A stretch of 64,000 nucleotides of DNA from positions 42,446 to 106,445 of the forward strand of contig DATJLU010000227.1 of assembly GCA_035509275.1 (NCBI GenBank), in the 5' to 3' direction. Shown here one piece after another: positions 23,858 through 33,225 of this stretch. This DNA is from DAHUYF01 sp035509275. GTDB lineage: Bacteria; Pseudomonadota; Alphaproteobacteria; ATCC43930; CGMCC-115725. The position numbers and the translations under genes were made by a program. The stretch's first letter is position 1; every line of letters begins with the position of its first letter. The notes below the pieces were generated by a model, which worked only from the letters and a program-made list of their open reading frames with translations, searched no databases and was not told where the DNA came from.

Positions 23858-26206
23858 ATGGGTTTGGCTGAGCATCACGAGCACCACCACGCTCACGGCC
23901 AAGCCGCCGCAGCGCCGCAACGCGACCCTGTCTGCGACATGAGCGTCGACCCGGCGAGCGCGAAATACCGCACGGAGCACGACGGCACTCCCTACTATTT
24001 CTGCGGCGCCAAATGCCAGGCGAAATTCATCGCCGAGCCGGCCAAATACCTGCAGCCGGGCCCGCCGGCGGCAAAGCCCGGAGCTTCGCCGGACGTCATC
24101 TACACCTGCCCAATGCATCCCCAGATCCGGCAGCCGGGGCCGGGCAATTGCCCGATCTGCGGCATGACGCTGGAGCCGCTCGGCGTCGCCGAAGAGGCGG
24201 GGCCGAGTGCCGAGTTGATCGACATGACGCGCCGCTTCTGGATCGGCGCGGCGCTGGCGCTGCCCGTCGTGATCCTGGAAATGGGCTCGCACGTTCCAGG
24301 CCTGAACCTCCACCGCTATGTTTCGCCGCTTCTCTCGCAATGGACGCAGTTCCTGCTCGCCTCGCCCGTGGTGCTGTGGGCGGGATGGCCGTTCTTCGTG
24401 CGCGGCTGGGCGTCGCTGCGCAACCGCTCGCTCAACATGTTCAGCTTGATCGCGCTCGGCACCGGCGCCGCCTATCTCTACAGCCTCGCCGCAACCTTTT
24501 TGCCCGGGCTCTTCCCGGCGAGCTTGCGGCCCGGGGGCGTCGTCGCCGTCTATTACGAGGCGGCGGCGGTGATCACCGTGCTGGTCGTGCTGGGACAGGT
24601 CATGGAGCTGCGCGCGCGCGAGCAGACGGGCAGCGCCATCCGCGCGCTGCTGAACCTCGCGCCCAAGACGGCGCGGCGCCTGCGCGACGACGGCAACGAC
24701 GAGGACGTGCCGCTGGAGCAGGTCGGAATCGGCGATCGCTTGCGCGTCCGCCCGGGCGATAGCGTGCCGGTGGATGGCGTCGTGCTCGACGGCAAGAGCG
24801 CCATCGACGAATCGATGGTCACCGGCGAATCGCTGCCGGTCGAGAAGGAGGCCGGCGCCAAGGTGATCGGCGGCACCGTCAACGGCACGGGCAGCCTCGT
24901 CATGCGCGCCGAGCGAATCGGCGCGGATACCATGCTGGCGCGCATCGTCCAGATGGTCGCCGAGGCGCAGCGCAGCCGCGCGCCGATCCAGCGGCTCGCC
25001 GACATCGTCTCCGCCTGGTTCGTCCCGGCCGTGATCCTGGTCGCGGTCGCGGCCTTCGCCGCCTGGATGATCTGGGGACCGTCCCCGGCTTTCGCCTATG
25101 CCTTGGTCGCCGCGGTCTCGGTCGTCATCATCGCGTGCCCGTGCGCGCTTGGCCTGGCGACGCCGATGTCGATCATGGTCGGCGTCGGCAAGGGCGCGAC
25201 CGCCGGCGTCCTGATCAAGAATGCCGAAGCGCTGGAGCGCTTCGAGAAGATCGACACGCTCGTCGTCGACAAGACCGGGACCTTGACCGAAGGCAAGCCG
25301 CGGGTGGTCGCCGTGGCCCCGGCCCAGGGCTTCGACGAAGCCACGGTCTTGTCGCTCGGCGCCAGCCTCGAGCGCGCAAGCGAGCACCCGCTCGCCGCCG
25401 CCATCGTCGCTTCCGCCAAAGCGCGCGGCTTCGCGATGGCGGACGTCGCCGACTTCGCCTCCCTGACCGGCAAAGGGGTGACCGGGCGGATCGGCGGGCG
25501 TCCGGTGGCGATCGGCAACGCCAATCTCCTGCGTGACCTCGGCATTGCCGGTGCCGATCTCGAAGCCCGCGCCGACGCGCTGCGGCGCGAGGGCGCGACC
25601 GCCATGTTGGTTGCTGTCGACGGCCGCCCGGCCGGCATCATCGCGGTCGCCGATCCGATCAAGGCGACGACGCAAGCGGCGCTTGCAAAGCTGCGGGCGG
25701 ATGGGGTCCGCATCGTGATGCTGACCGGCGACAACCGCACCACCGCGCAGGCGGTGGCGGCGAATCTCGGCATCTCCGACATCGAGGCCGAGGTTCTGCC
25801 GGAGCAGAAGAATGCCGTCGTGCGCCGCCTGCGGAGCGAAGGTCGCGTCGTCGCCATGGCCGGCGACGGCGTCAACGACGCCCCGGCGCTGGCCGAGGCG
25901 GATGTCGGCATCGCCATGGGAACCGGGACGGATGTCGCGATAGAGAGCGCCGGCGTCACTCTGGTCAAAGGCGATCTCGCCGGGATCGCGCGCGCTCGGG
26001 CGCTGAGCCGCGCGACGATGGGCAACATCCGGCAGAACCTGGTCCTCGCCTTCGTCTACAACGCCCTCGGCATTCCGCTCGCGGCGGGGGTGCTCTATCC
26101 CGCCTTCGGCCTGCTGCTCAGCCCGATCGTGGCGGCGGCGGCGATGAGCTTCAGCTCGGTGTCGGTGATTGCAAATTCACTACGGCTGCGTTTCGCACGC
26201 CTGTGA
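23858..26206 (+). CDS. Copper-type P1B ATPase with His-rich, YHS and HMBD N terminus
   Basis: Heavy-metal exporting ATPase of 782 residues. The N terminus carries a His-rich run (HHEHHHAHG), then a YHS/TRASH-like domain (CDMSVDP ... CGAKC, about 26-62) and a heavy-metal-binding domain (YTCPMHP ... CPICGMTLEP, about 81-110); there is no HMA domain. Membrane-site CPC is at 427-429, phosphorylation Asp471 in DKTGTLTEG, SEHPLAAAI supplies the P1B HP motif, and AGDGVNDAP is near the end. The substrate is probably Cu(I), or Ag(I). GAGGA lies before the ATG. Confidence 0.92.
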   Translation: MGLAEHHEHHHAHGQAAAAPQRDPVCDMSVDPASAKYRTEHDGTPYYFCGAKCQAKFIAEPAKYLQPGPPAAKPGASPDVIYTCPMHPQIRQPGPGNCPICGMTLEPLGVAEEAGPSAELIDMTRRFWIGAALALPVVILEMGSHVPGLNLHRYVSPLLSQWTQFLLASPVVLWAGWPFFVRGWASLRNRSLNMFSLIALGTGAAYLYSLAATFLPGLFPASLRPGGVVAVYYEAAAVITVLVVLGQVMELRAREQTGSAIRALLNLAPKTARRLRDDGNDEDVPLEQVGIGDRLRVRPGDSVPVDGVVLDGKSAIDESMVTGESLPVEKEAGAKVIGGTVNGTGSLVMRAERIGADTMLARIVQMVAEAQRSRAPIQRLADIVSAWFVPAVILVAVAAFAAWMIWGPSPAFAYALVAAVSVVIIACPCALGLATPMSIMVGVGKGATAGVLIKNAEALERFEKIDTLVVDKTGTLTEGKPRVVAVAPAQGFDEATVLSLGASLERASEHPLAAAIVASAKARGFAMADVADFASLTGKGVTGRIGGRPVAIGNANLLRDLGIAGADLEARADALRREGATAMLVAVDGRPAGIIAVADPIKATTQAALAKLRADGVRIVMLTGDNRTTAQAVAANLGISDIEAEVLPEQKNAVVRRLRSEGRVVAMAGDGVNDAPALAEADVGIAMGTGTDVAIESAGVTLVKGDLAGIARARALSRATMGNIRQNLVLAFVYNALGIPLAAGVLYPAFGLLLSPIVAAAAMSFSSVSVIANSLRLRFARL

Positions 26207-26267
26207 CGGCGGGTTTGCTTTCGTAGCTTGCAACGCTCGGGCCGCATCCGCGGTCCCAGTCTTTTCC

Positions 26268-26294
26268 GCCGTCCCCGCGAAAGCGGGGACCCAG
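26268..26294. repeat. Single CCCCGCGAAAGCGGGG palindrome
   Basis: One unpaired unit (GTCCCCGCGAAAGCGGGGAC core) of the family seen at 12933 and elsewhere. It lies in the 400-bp gap 26207-26606, which otherwise holds the pair at 26392-26472 and fragments of similar sequence, with no gene recognised. Confidence 0.7.
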
Positions 26295-26391
26295 GGCTAC
26301 GCGCTCCGCTCATCGGGGCTGGAGCTCCTGGATGCCCGCTTTCGAGTGTGTGAAGGAAGCGCGCACAAAGCCACATCGTGCGGCTCAGAAA

Positions 26392-26472
26392 TGGACCCCC
26401 GCTTTCGCGGGGGCGACGAATTCTAAAGCAAAATCAAATTATTCCGTCATTCCCGCGAAAGCGGGAATCCAT
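26392..26472. repeat. Paired palindromic repeat, pair 3
   Basis: The first unit starts TGGACCCCCGCTTTCGCGG and the second CGTCATTCCCGCGAAAGCGG. TGGA faces outward on both sides, as in pairs 1 and 2, with an AT-rich spacer of about 26 bp. It lies between the copper ATPase and the glycosyltransferase pair. Confidence 0.85.
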
Positions 26473-26606
26473 GCGATCTCGAAACGTCACCTTCGTCCAC
26501 TCCGATTTCTTCATACACGCCTTCGCGAGAATGGATTTCCTCTTGCACCTCCTTCCCAAATCCGGCATGGAACTCCGATCTGGAGGGAATCCTGGCGGCC
26601 GCGATC

Positions 26607-27308
26607 ATGCCGTCCTTCGGCGCTCCGCCGCTCTCGGTCATCATCCCGACGCTCGATGCCGCCGCGACGCTGCGCGCGGTGCTGAGCGCGCTCGAGGAAG
26701 GCAGGAGCGCCGGGTTGCTGCGTGAAATCGTCATCGTCGATGGCGGCTCCGCCGACGGGACGGCGGCGCTCGCCAATGCCTTGGGCGGGCGCGTGGTCGC
26801 CGCGCCGCGCGGCCGCGGCATGCAGCTCGCCACCGGCGGCGCGGTGGCGGCGGGAGAGTGGCTGCTGTTTCTCCATGCCGATACGCGGCTCGGCCGCGGC
26901 TGGACCGCGCCGGTGGCGGCGTTCATGGCCGATGCCGCCCATCAGCGCCGCGCTGCCTATTTCCGCTTTTCGCTCGACGATGGCGCGCGCGCGGCGCGGC
27001 TGATCGAAGCCGGCGTGCGCTGGCGCTGTCGCAACCTGGCGCTGCCTTACGGCGATCAGGGGCTCTTGCTCTCCGCGGCGCTCTATGGCGAGATCGGCGG
27101 CTTCCGCCCGCTGCCGCTGATGGAGGATGTCGACATCGTGCGCCGGATCGGCCGCGCCCGGTTGATGCCGCTGGCGGCGGATGCGGTGACGTCGGCGGCG
27201 CGGTATCACCGCGACGGCTATCTCGCGCGGCCGCTGCGCAATCTCGGTTGCCTCACACTTTATTTCCTCGGCCTGCCGCCAAGTCTTCTCCTGCGGCTCT
27301 ACCGCTGA
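26607..27308 (+). CDS. TIGR04283-family glycosyltransferase (arsenosugar/rSAM-associated type 2)
   Basis: Product of 233 residues, GT-A fold of family GT2. It starts PPLSVIIPTLDAAATLRAVL, has VIVDGGSADGT for nucleotide-sugar binding, and the metal-binding pair in FLHADTRLG; a product-side motif is PLMEDVDIVRRIGR. The family is usually found with a radical SAM protein and TIGR04282 in arsenosugar or related clusters. The next gene is exactly that TIGR04282 partner, overlapping by one base. No rSAM partner is adjacent. Confidence 0.85.
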   Translation: MPSFGAPPLSVIIPTLDAAATLRAVLSALEEGRSAGLLREIVIVDGGSADGTAALANALGGRVVAAPRGRGMQLATGGAVAAGEWLLFLHADTRLGRGWTAPVAAFMADAAHQRRAAYFRFSLDDGARAARLIEAGVRWRCRNLALPYGDQGLLLSAALYGEIGGFRPLPLMEDVDIVRRIGRARLMPLAADAVTSAARYHRDGYLARPLRNLGCLTLYFLGLPPSLLLRLYR

Positions 27309-27943
27309 TGCGCCAGGATCGCCACGTCATCGTCTTCCTCCGCGTGCCGCGGCTCGGCCGCGTCAAGTCGCGGCTCGCCGCCGGTATCGGCCCGCTCGCG
27401 GCGCTCGCCTTTTATCGCGAGACCAGCCTCTCCCTGCTGCGGCTTTTAACGCGCGACCGGCGCTGGCGCTGCCATGTCGCCGTGACGCCCGACGGCGCGC
27501 GTGACCGAAGCTGGCCCGCCGCGGCGCAGCGTCGCGGCCAAGGCGGCGGCGATCTCGGCCGGCGCATGGCACGGGCGTTCGAGGGTTTGCCGCCGGGGCC
27601 GGCGCTGCTCGTCGGCTCCGATATTCCCGCGATCGCCGCGCGCCACATCTGGGCCGGCTTCCGCGCGCTCGGGCGGAGCGATGCGGTGTTCGGCCCGGCG
27701 CTCGATGGCGGCTATTGGCTCGTCGGATTCCGCCGCCGGCCGCTGCCGCGCGGCAGCTTCGCCGGCGTGCGCTGGTCGAGCCGCCACGCCCTCGCCGACA
27801 CGCTGGCGAGCCTGCCGCGCAGCCTGCGCGTCGCCCTGCTGGAGACGCTCGACGATGTCGACGATGCCGAAAGCTACCGGCGCTGGCGGGAAGCGCGCGG
27901 AATCACGACGCCTTCGAGCGATGCTCCTCGAGGCGCGGCATGA
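27308..27943 (+). CDS. TIGR04282-family glycosyltransferase / DUF2064 (rSAM-associated type 1)
   Basis: Product of 211 residues. The nucleotidyl/glycosyltransferase-like N terminus is VIVFLRVPRLGRVKSRLA. GGDLGRRMARAF, ALLVGSDIPAI and FGPALDGGYWLVGF are hallmark motifs of DUF2064. The ATG overlaps the TGA of the upstream gene (TGATG), so both are translated together. Its 3' end runs 41 bp into the convergent moaB gene. Confidence 0.85.
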   Translation: MRQDRHVIVFLRVPRLGRVKSRLAAGIGPLAALAFYRETSLSLLRLLTRDRRWRCHVAVTPDGARDRSWPAAAQRRGQGGGDLGRRMARAFEGLPPGPALLVGSDIPAIAARHIWAGFRALGRSDAVFGPALDGGYWLVGFRRRPLPRGSFAGVRWSSRHALADTLASLPRSLRVALLETLDDVDDAESYRRWREARGITTPSSDAPRGAA

Positions 27944-28448
27944 GCTCGGCCAGGTTGCAGGGCCGCAGCCGGTTGTCGAGCTGGTATTTGATGATGTCCT
28001 CCCAGCCATCGCGGCAGGCGCCGGGCGAGCCGGGAAGCGCGAAGAGATAGGTGCTGCCGGCGACGCCCGCGGTGGCGCGGCTCTGGATCGTCGAGGTGCC
28101 GATCTTCTGATAGCTGAGCCAGCGGAAGAGCTCGCCGAAGCCGGCGATCTCCTTCTCATAGACGGCGTGGAAGGCTTCGGGCGTTACGTCGCGGCCGGTG
28201 ACACCGGTGCCGCCCGTCGAGATCACGACATCGATCGCGGGGTCGGTGATCCAGGCCTTGAGCTGCGCGATGATCGCGTCCTTCTCGTCGCGGACGATGC
28301 GCCGGTCCTTCACGCGATGACCCGCGGCGGTGATGAGCTCGACCAGTGTCGCGCCCGATTTGTCGTCGGCCTCGCTGCGCGTGTCGGAAACCGTCAGGAC
28401 GGCGATGTTGACCGCGAGAAAGGGACGCTGCTCATCGATTTTCGGCAT
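27903..28448 (-). CDS. moaB: Molybdenum cofactor biosynthesis protein B
   Basis: MoCF-domain protein of 181 residues involved in adenylylating molybdopterin. Motifs seen: VLTVSDTRSEADDKSG, the phosphate-binding VVISTGGTGVTGRDVTPEA, and AGVAGSTYLFALPGSPGACR. ATG 28448 gives MPKIDEQRPF, normal for alphaproteobacterial MoaB. The start overlaps the end of the slt gene by 17 bp on the same strand. Confidence 0.92.
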   Translation of the reverse strand: MPKIDEQRPFLAVNIAVLTVSDTRSEADDKSGATLVELITAAGHRVKDRRIVRDEKDAIIAQLKAWITDPAIDVVISTGGTGVTGRDVTPEAFHAVYEKEIAGFGELFRWLSYQKIGTSTIQSRATAGVAGSTYLFALPGSPGACRDGWEDIIKYQLDNRLRPCNLAELMPRLEEHRSKAS

Positions 28449-30291
28449 GGCGACGATCCGCCTCGCTCGTGCTGTCGAGCGCGGTATAGGTCGGCCAATG
28501 ACCGGCGGCAAGAGCATCGAGGTCGGGCACGGGCTGCCCCAGGCGCTGGCGATAGATCCAGTAATTCGCCAGCACGCGCTCGGTGAAGATGCGCGTCTCG
28601 CGCGACGGGATGCTTTCGATGAAGAGCAGGGGATCGCGTCGCAGTTGCGGGGTGGTCTCCCAGTGCTGCACCGCGCCGGGCCCGCAATTATAGGCCGCAG
28701 CGATGAGCACGAGGTTGTTGCCGATATAGTCCTGCTCGGTGAGGCTGAGGATATATTCCTGCGCCAGCGCCAGGTTGAGCTCCGGCTCGGCCAGCGCGTC
28801 CCGCGCCGGATGACGGGCGCTTTTCGCCAAGGACACGCCGGTGCGCTTCGCCATCGCGTGCGCCGTCGCCGGCATCAGCTGCATCAGCCCGACGGCGCCG
28901 GCAGTGCTTTGGACATGCGGCGAGAATTGCGATTCCTGGCGCATCACCGCGAACAGCAGCGCCCGGTCGACGGTGAAGCCGCCGAGCGGCGTCCAGTGCG
29001 GCACCGGATAGAGCGCGTGGTCGCGGTGGCGCCCGTCGCCCTCGGCCGCGCGCGCCGCCAATTGCAGGCTGAGGCCGGGCATATTGGTTCGTTCGGCGAC
29101 GGCGACCAGCGCGCCGATCAGCGCCGCATGTGCATGCGGCACGAGTGCGCGCAGCTCGTCCGCGGCACGGCTGGTTTCGCCGACCTGCACCAGGGCCAGC
29201 GCGCGGCGGCCGGCGGGCATCGCCTCGAGCATGTCGGCATCGACCTGGGTGAAGGGCGTATTCTCGAAATCCAGATAGGTATCGATGCCAAGCGTGCGCC
29301 GCGCGAGCAGGCCGTAGAAGGTGCGCGGATACTCGGCCGCCATGCGGAGCCAGTAATTGAACAGCTCGGGATGGCGGTTCCTGAGCTCGACGCGTGCCGC
29401 CCAATAGGCCGCCGCCGATACCGTCCACGAAGATTGGCCCGAGGCGCGCGCGACCGCCTGGAAATGCGTGCCGGCCTCGGCGTATCGGCCAAGCCGCCAC
29501 GCGGCAAGCCCGGCCTCCCAATGCGCCGCGGCGGCATAGGCGGGAGTGTAGCTCGCCGCGCTCAGCATCAGCGCTTCTTGCACCTTGCCCGCGGCGAAAT
29601 ATCCCTCCGAGATCAGGGTGCGCAGCTCATCGTGCTCTGCCTCGCTCAGCAGATGATTGGCCTCGGCGCGCGCGAGGATCAGCTCGGCGCGGCGCGGCTC
29701 GCGCGGCGCAAGCCTCCTGATCTCGGCGCGGAGCTGGCGCGCTTCGCGGCGCTCCGCCGCGGAAGGGTGCCCCGGTGCTGCGCCGTCGCTCTCATCGTCG
29801 AAGCCCTGCGGCGGCAAGGTTGCCGCGGCGGGGCGCGCGGGGGCGGGGGCGCCCCGCGGGTGCCGGGCGAGCGCCAAGGCATGGATCTCCCTCGCCTCGG
29901 GCTCATCGGCGTGCTGCGCCAGCCAGTGGGAGAGCTCGTCAAAGCTCGCGCGGTAGCGCTTCGAGAGATAGCGCTGCGCTTCGACCGCGCCGAGCAACAG
30001 CGGATTGTCGAGGTTGTGGATCGCGCGATCGGCCTCGGCCCAGCGCTCCTGCTGCTGGAGTGCGAAGATGAGGCGGTAGCGCTCGGCGTCATTGACGCTC
30101 AGCGGCGTCGGCAGCTCGGCTTCGCGCAGGTTTTCGTCGCCGGGAGTGAGGGCGGAGGTCTGGACAGACTCCGCCCTTGCGCTGCTGCTGGGGAGCGTCG
30201 CCAGAGAACCGGGCAGAGCTGCTAGGGCGACAAGAAGTCCCACCCACGCCCCAGAGTTGCCCGGCCGGAGATGGAGTCTCCTGCCCTGCAT
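28432..30291 (-). CDS. slt: Soluble lytic murein transglycosylase
   Basis: Periplasmic peptidoglycan-cleaving enzyme of 619 residues. A signal peptide occupies about 1-40 (LLVALAALPGSLATL). A long alpha-helical superhelix with TPR-like pairs (about 65-440) forms the doughnut of Slt70. The C-terminal SLT domain has the catalytic Glu in FAVMRQESQFSPHV, then GAVGLMQLMPATA and IAAAYNCGPGAVQHW. Length matches Slt. The 105-bp upstream gap is relatively AT-rich and likely contains the promoter. Confidence 0.92.
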   Translation of the reverse strand: MQGRRLHLRPGNSGAWVGLLVALAALPGSLATLPSSSARAESVQTSALTPGDENLREAELPTPLSVNDAERYRLIFALQQQERWAEADRAIHNLDNPLLLGAVEAQRYLSKRYRASFDELSHWLAQHADEPEAREIHALALARHPRGAPAPARPAAATLPPQGFDDESDGAAPGHPSAAERREARQLRAEIRRLAPREPRRAELILARAEANHLLSEAEHDELRTLISEGYFAAGKVQEALMLSAASYTPAYAAAAHWEAGLAAWRLGRYAEAGTHFQAVARASGQSSWTVSAAAYWAARVELRNRHPELFNYWLRMAAEYPRTFYGLLARRTLGIDTYLDFENTPFTQVDADMLEAMPAGRRALALVQVGETSRAADELRALVPHAHAALIGALVAVAERTNMPGLSLQLAARAAEGDGRHRDHALYPVPHWTPLGGFTVDRALLFAVMRQESQFSPHVQSTAGAVGLMQLMPATAHAMAKRTGVSLAKSARHPARDALAEPELNLALAQEYILSLTEQDYIGNNLVLIAAAYNCGPGAVQHWETTPQLRRDPLLFIESIPSRETRIFTERVLANYWIYRQRLGQPVPDLDALAAGHWPTYTALDSTSEADRRHAENR

Positions 30292-30396
30292 CTCAACGGC
30301 AATAGACTACTGCCGCGTCTATTGGCAAGCGAAAACGCTGATCAAATTTAAGGCAAATTTTGGTATCTCACCGAGATGCTTACGGATTCCCGTAGC

Positions 30397-31188
30397 TTAC
30401 TGTGCGTCTTTCAATTTTGACTGGAGCGCCAGCAGGTCGCGCCAGGCTTCACTTTTTCGGCTCGGGCTGCGCAGCAGAAAGGACGGATGATAGGTCGCAA
30501 CTGCCGGCACCGGGTGGTCGAGCCCTTCCGCCTCGAGCGGAAACCAGCGCCCGCGCAACCGCATGATGCCCTCGGCGCGGCCGAGCAGCGCGCCGGTTGC
30601 GGTGCCGCCGCACATCATCACCGCTTTCGGGCGCAGCAGCGCAATGTGCCGCCAGACGAAGGGCAAGCAGGCAGCAATCTCGTCATTGGTCGGCTTGCGG
30701 TTGCCGGGCGGGCGCCAGAACAGGATGTTGGTGATGTAGGCGTTCTGGCGCCGGTCATAGCCGATGGCCGCGAGCATCCGATCGAGGAGCTGGCCGCTGC
30801 GGCCGACGAAAGGTCGGCCGAGCCGGTCCTCGTCGGCGCCGGGCGCTTCGCCGATCACCATGAGCTCGGCGCCGGCAGCGCCGTCGGCGAAGACGGTATT
30901 GGTGGCGGTACGCTTCAACGCGCAGCCGTCGAAACCGCGCACGGCGCTTTCGAGCTCGGCGAGGCTCGTTGCCGTCGCCGCCAGCTGCCGCGCGCTCGCC
31001 GCTCCAGGCGCGACGGCAACGGGTGCAGCAACGGCGGGTGAAGGAGATGGTGCACTCACCGTCGGCGGAGGCGGCGGTGCGACGGGCGGCGGCGCCAGCC
31101 GATCGATCGACTGCTCGCCGATCGCTTCGTCGGCGCCCATCGCGACATACCAGCGCAGCAGCTCTTTCGTCGCTTCGATCGGGTCCAT
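30397..31188 (-). CDS. Uracil-DNA glycosylase, family 4-like
   Basis: DNA repair protein of 263 residues from ATG 31188 (MDPIEATKELLRWYVAMG); a TTG ten codons upstream is less likely. An N-terminal helix is followed by a Pro/Ala linker (40-70) and the UDG domain: catalytic motif GEAPGADEDRLGRPFVGRSG, and YHPSFLLRSPS near the end. Of the four Fe-S cysteines of classic family 4, the first (GCALKR) and last (AACLPFV) remain, but the second and third positions are Lys and Trp. The cluster may be absent. Related to proteins annotated as SPO1 DNA polymerase-like. Confidence 0.85.
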   Translation of the reverse strand: MDPIEATKELLRWYVAMGADEAIGEQSIDRLAPPPVAPPPPPTVSAPSPSPAVAAPVAVAPGAASARQLAATATSLAELESAVRGFDGCALKRTATNTVFADGAAGAELMVIGEAPGADEDRLGRPFVGRSGQLLDRMLAAIGYDRRQNAYITNILFWRPPGNRKPTNDEIAACLPFVWRHIALLRPKAVMMCGGTATGALLGRAEGIMRLRGRWFPLEAEGLDHPVPAVATYHPSFLLRSPSRKSEAWRDLLALQSKLKDAQ

Positions 31189-31234
31189 GGTCGGAGTTTC
31201 AGATCGAACGTCGGTCAAGATCGTACACTGCTCC

Positions 31235-31263
31235 CCCTCTCCGTCCCTCAGGGGCGGAGAGGG
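31235..31263. terminator. Hairpin upstream of the UDG gene
   Basis: CCCTCTCCG pairs with CGGAGAGGG, with an inner CCCTCAGGG hairpin, followed by GTTGGGGTGAGGTGGGG. This CTCTCC/GGAGAGG unit is widespread intergenic sequence; a similar one occurs at 10939. The rest of the gap 31189-31473 shows only another imperfect hairpin near 31300. Confidence 0.4.
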
Positions 31264-31473
31264 TTGGGGTGAGGTGGGGCGAGTCGCGTCGCGGCTCCAC
31301 GTGACGCTTCGCGTGAGCCGATACTAACGCAACTCTCCTTCGCCCTGAATTGCCGTCTGGCTCTTTAGGGCGCATTCACTATAGTGGCGGCCGGGTGGCG
31401 CGGCCTCTTGGGGCTGCGATGAGACGGCGCCGCGTGGCGCGCAACCTCGGCGGTGCCGCAGGCATAGAGGATC

Positions 31474-33225
31474 ATGACGCGAGATCGGTGGTTGAAGCGA
31501 GGATCGGCGGTGCGTCGTGCCGCGGTGGCGGCATCGGTCATGGTCTGGCTGGCGGGATGCAGCGCGGCGGGCAAAGCGGACGATCCCCCGGACCCGCCGC
31601 CGGCGGGACCGATGAGCGCGCTCGGCAGTTATCTCGCCGCCCGCCATGCGCAAGAGATCCACGACTATGCGCATGCGGCCGAGTACATGAACCATGCGCT
31701 CGCCCAGGATCCCGGAAATTTCGACCTGCTGCGCCGCACCTTCGCGTTGCGCGTGAGCGACGGTCAGATGACCGATGCGGTGCCGCTGGCACAGCGCGTG
31801 GTTCAGCTCGACCCTACCGTCGGCCTCGCGCAGATCGTGCTGCTGCTGCAGGAGGTGAAGGCTGGCAATTTCGCCGCGGCGGCAACGCGCGCGCAGGCGC
31901 TGCCGATCGAAGGCGCGCAGCGCCTCGCCGCGCCGCTGCTCGTCGCCTGGTGTGAAGTGGGGCTGCAGCGGCCGGCGCCGGCGCTGCAGGCGCTCGACGG
32001 TCTCGATCAGCTGCGCGGCGTGCAGATGCTGAAGGATCTGCACACCGCGCTCATTGCCGATTACGCCGATCGCCTCGACGAGGCGGCCGCGGCTTATGGG
32101 CGCGCCACCGGGGACCAGCAGGCGCTCACCTGGCGCACGGCGGAGCTGGCCGGCAATTTCTATGAGCGCCATGAGCGCAGCGAAGAGGCGCGCCGCCTCT
32201 ATGCGCGCGTCGGCAGCACCGACCAGGGCGCCGAGATCACCGCCCAGGCGCTGGCGCGGATCGCCAGCGGCAAGATCCCGCCGCGCATCATCGCTTCGCC
32301 ACGCGACGGCATCGCCGAGGCGCTGTTCGACGTGGCCAGCGTCCTCGATCAGCCCGAGACGCTCGATGCCTCGCTCGTCTATGCCCGCCTCGCGCTCGAT
32401 TTGCGGCCGGATTTTCCGCTGGCGCAGCTCCTCATCGCCGAGATCGACGAGGATTTGCAGCACACCACCGATGCGCTGGCGGAGTATCGCGCCGTCGATC
32501 CGAAATCGGCGCTCGGTTGGACCGCACGCTTGCGCGCGGCGAGCGCGCTCGACGCGCTCGACCGCACCGACGAGGCCGCGGCGGAGCTGCAGCGCATGGC
32601 GGCGGAGCGGCCGCAGGATCCGGACCCGCTGGTCGAGCTCGGCGATATTCTACGCGGGCGCAGCCGCTTTGCCGAAGCGGTCGTCGCCTATGATTCGGCG
32701 ATCGCCCGCGTCACCAAGGTCGAGCCGAGGGATTGGCGTCTCTTCTACAGCCGCGCGGCGGCGCTCGAGCGCTCCGGTCAGTGGACGCGTGCCGAAGGCG
32801 ACCTGAAGCATGCGCTCGAGCTGCAGCCCGACCAGCCGCTGGTACTGAACTATCTCGGATATTCCTGGATCGACCGCGGCGAGCATCTCGACGAGGGCCT
32901 GCGCATGGTGAGGCGCGCGGTCGAGCTCCGGCCCAATGACGGCTACATCGTCGACAGCCTCGGCTGGGCCTATTACCGGCTCGGCGATTTCGCGCATGCG
33001 ACGGAGTATCTCGAGAAGGCGATCGAGCTGATCCCCGAGGATCCGACCGTCAACGATCATCTCGGCGATGCCTATTGGCAGCAGGGCCGCGTGGTCGAAG
33101 CGCGCTACCAATGGCACCGTGCGCTGCAGTTCAAGCCCGAGGCGGACGAAGTCAAGACGATCGAGATCAAGCTCGACCACGGCATCGCCAAGCTGCCGGC
33201 AGCGGCGTCGACGCGCGGCGGCTGA
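31474..33225 (+). CDS. TPR-repeat lipoprotein
   Basis: Product of 583 residues. A lipoprotein signal with lipobox LAGC (Cys29) follows an Arg-rich N terminus. The mature part is almost wholly helix-turn-helix repeats of about 34 residues; clear TPR units lie at about 425-550 (LNYLGYSWIDRG, DSLGWAYYRLGDF, NDHLGDAYWQQGR). The GAGGATC ribosome site is good. It overlaps ispE by one base (TGATG), a conserved alphaproteobacterial pair. Probably an outer-membrane-anchored assembly protein; no enzymatic motif is seen. Confidence 0.85.
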   Translation: MTRDRWLKRGSAVRRAAVAASVMVWLAGCSAAGKADDPPDPPPAGPMSALGSYLAARHAQEIHDYAHAAEYMNHALAQDPGNFDLLRRTFALRVSDGQMTDAVPLAQRVVQLDPTVGLAQIVLLLQEVKAGNFAAAATRAQALPIEGAQRLAAPLLVAWCEVGLQRPAPALQALDGLDQLRGVQMLKDLHTALIADYADRLDEAAAAYGRATGDQQALTWRTAELAGNFYERHERSEEARRLYARVGSTDQGAEITAQALARIASGKIPPRIIASPRDGIAEALFDVASVLDQPETLDASLVYARLALDLRPDFPLAQLLIAEIDEDLQHTTDALAEYRAVDPKSALGWTARLRAASALDALDRTDEAAAELQRMAAERPQDPDPLVELGDILRGRSRFAEAVVAYDSAIARVTKVEPRDWRLFYSRAAALERSGQWTRAEGDLKHALELQPDQPLVLNYLGYSWIDRGEHLDEGLRMVRRAVELRPNDGYIVDSLGWAYYRLGDFAHATEYLEKAIELIPEDPTVNDHLGDAYWQQGRVVEARYQWHRALQFKPEADEVKTIEIKLDHGIAKLPAAASTRGG

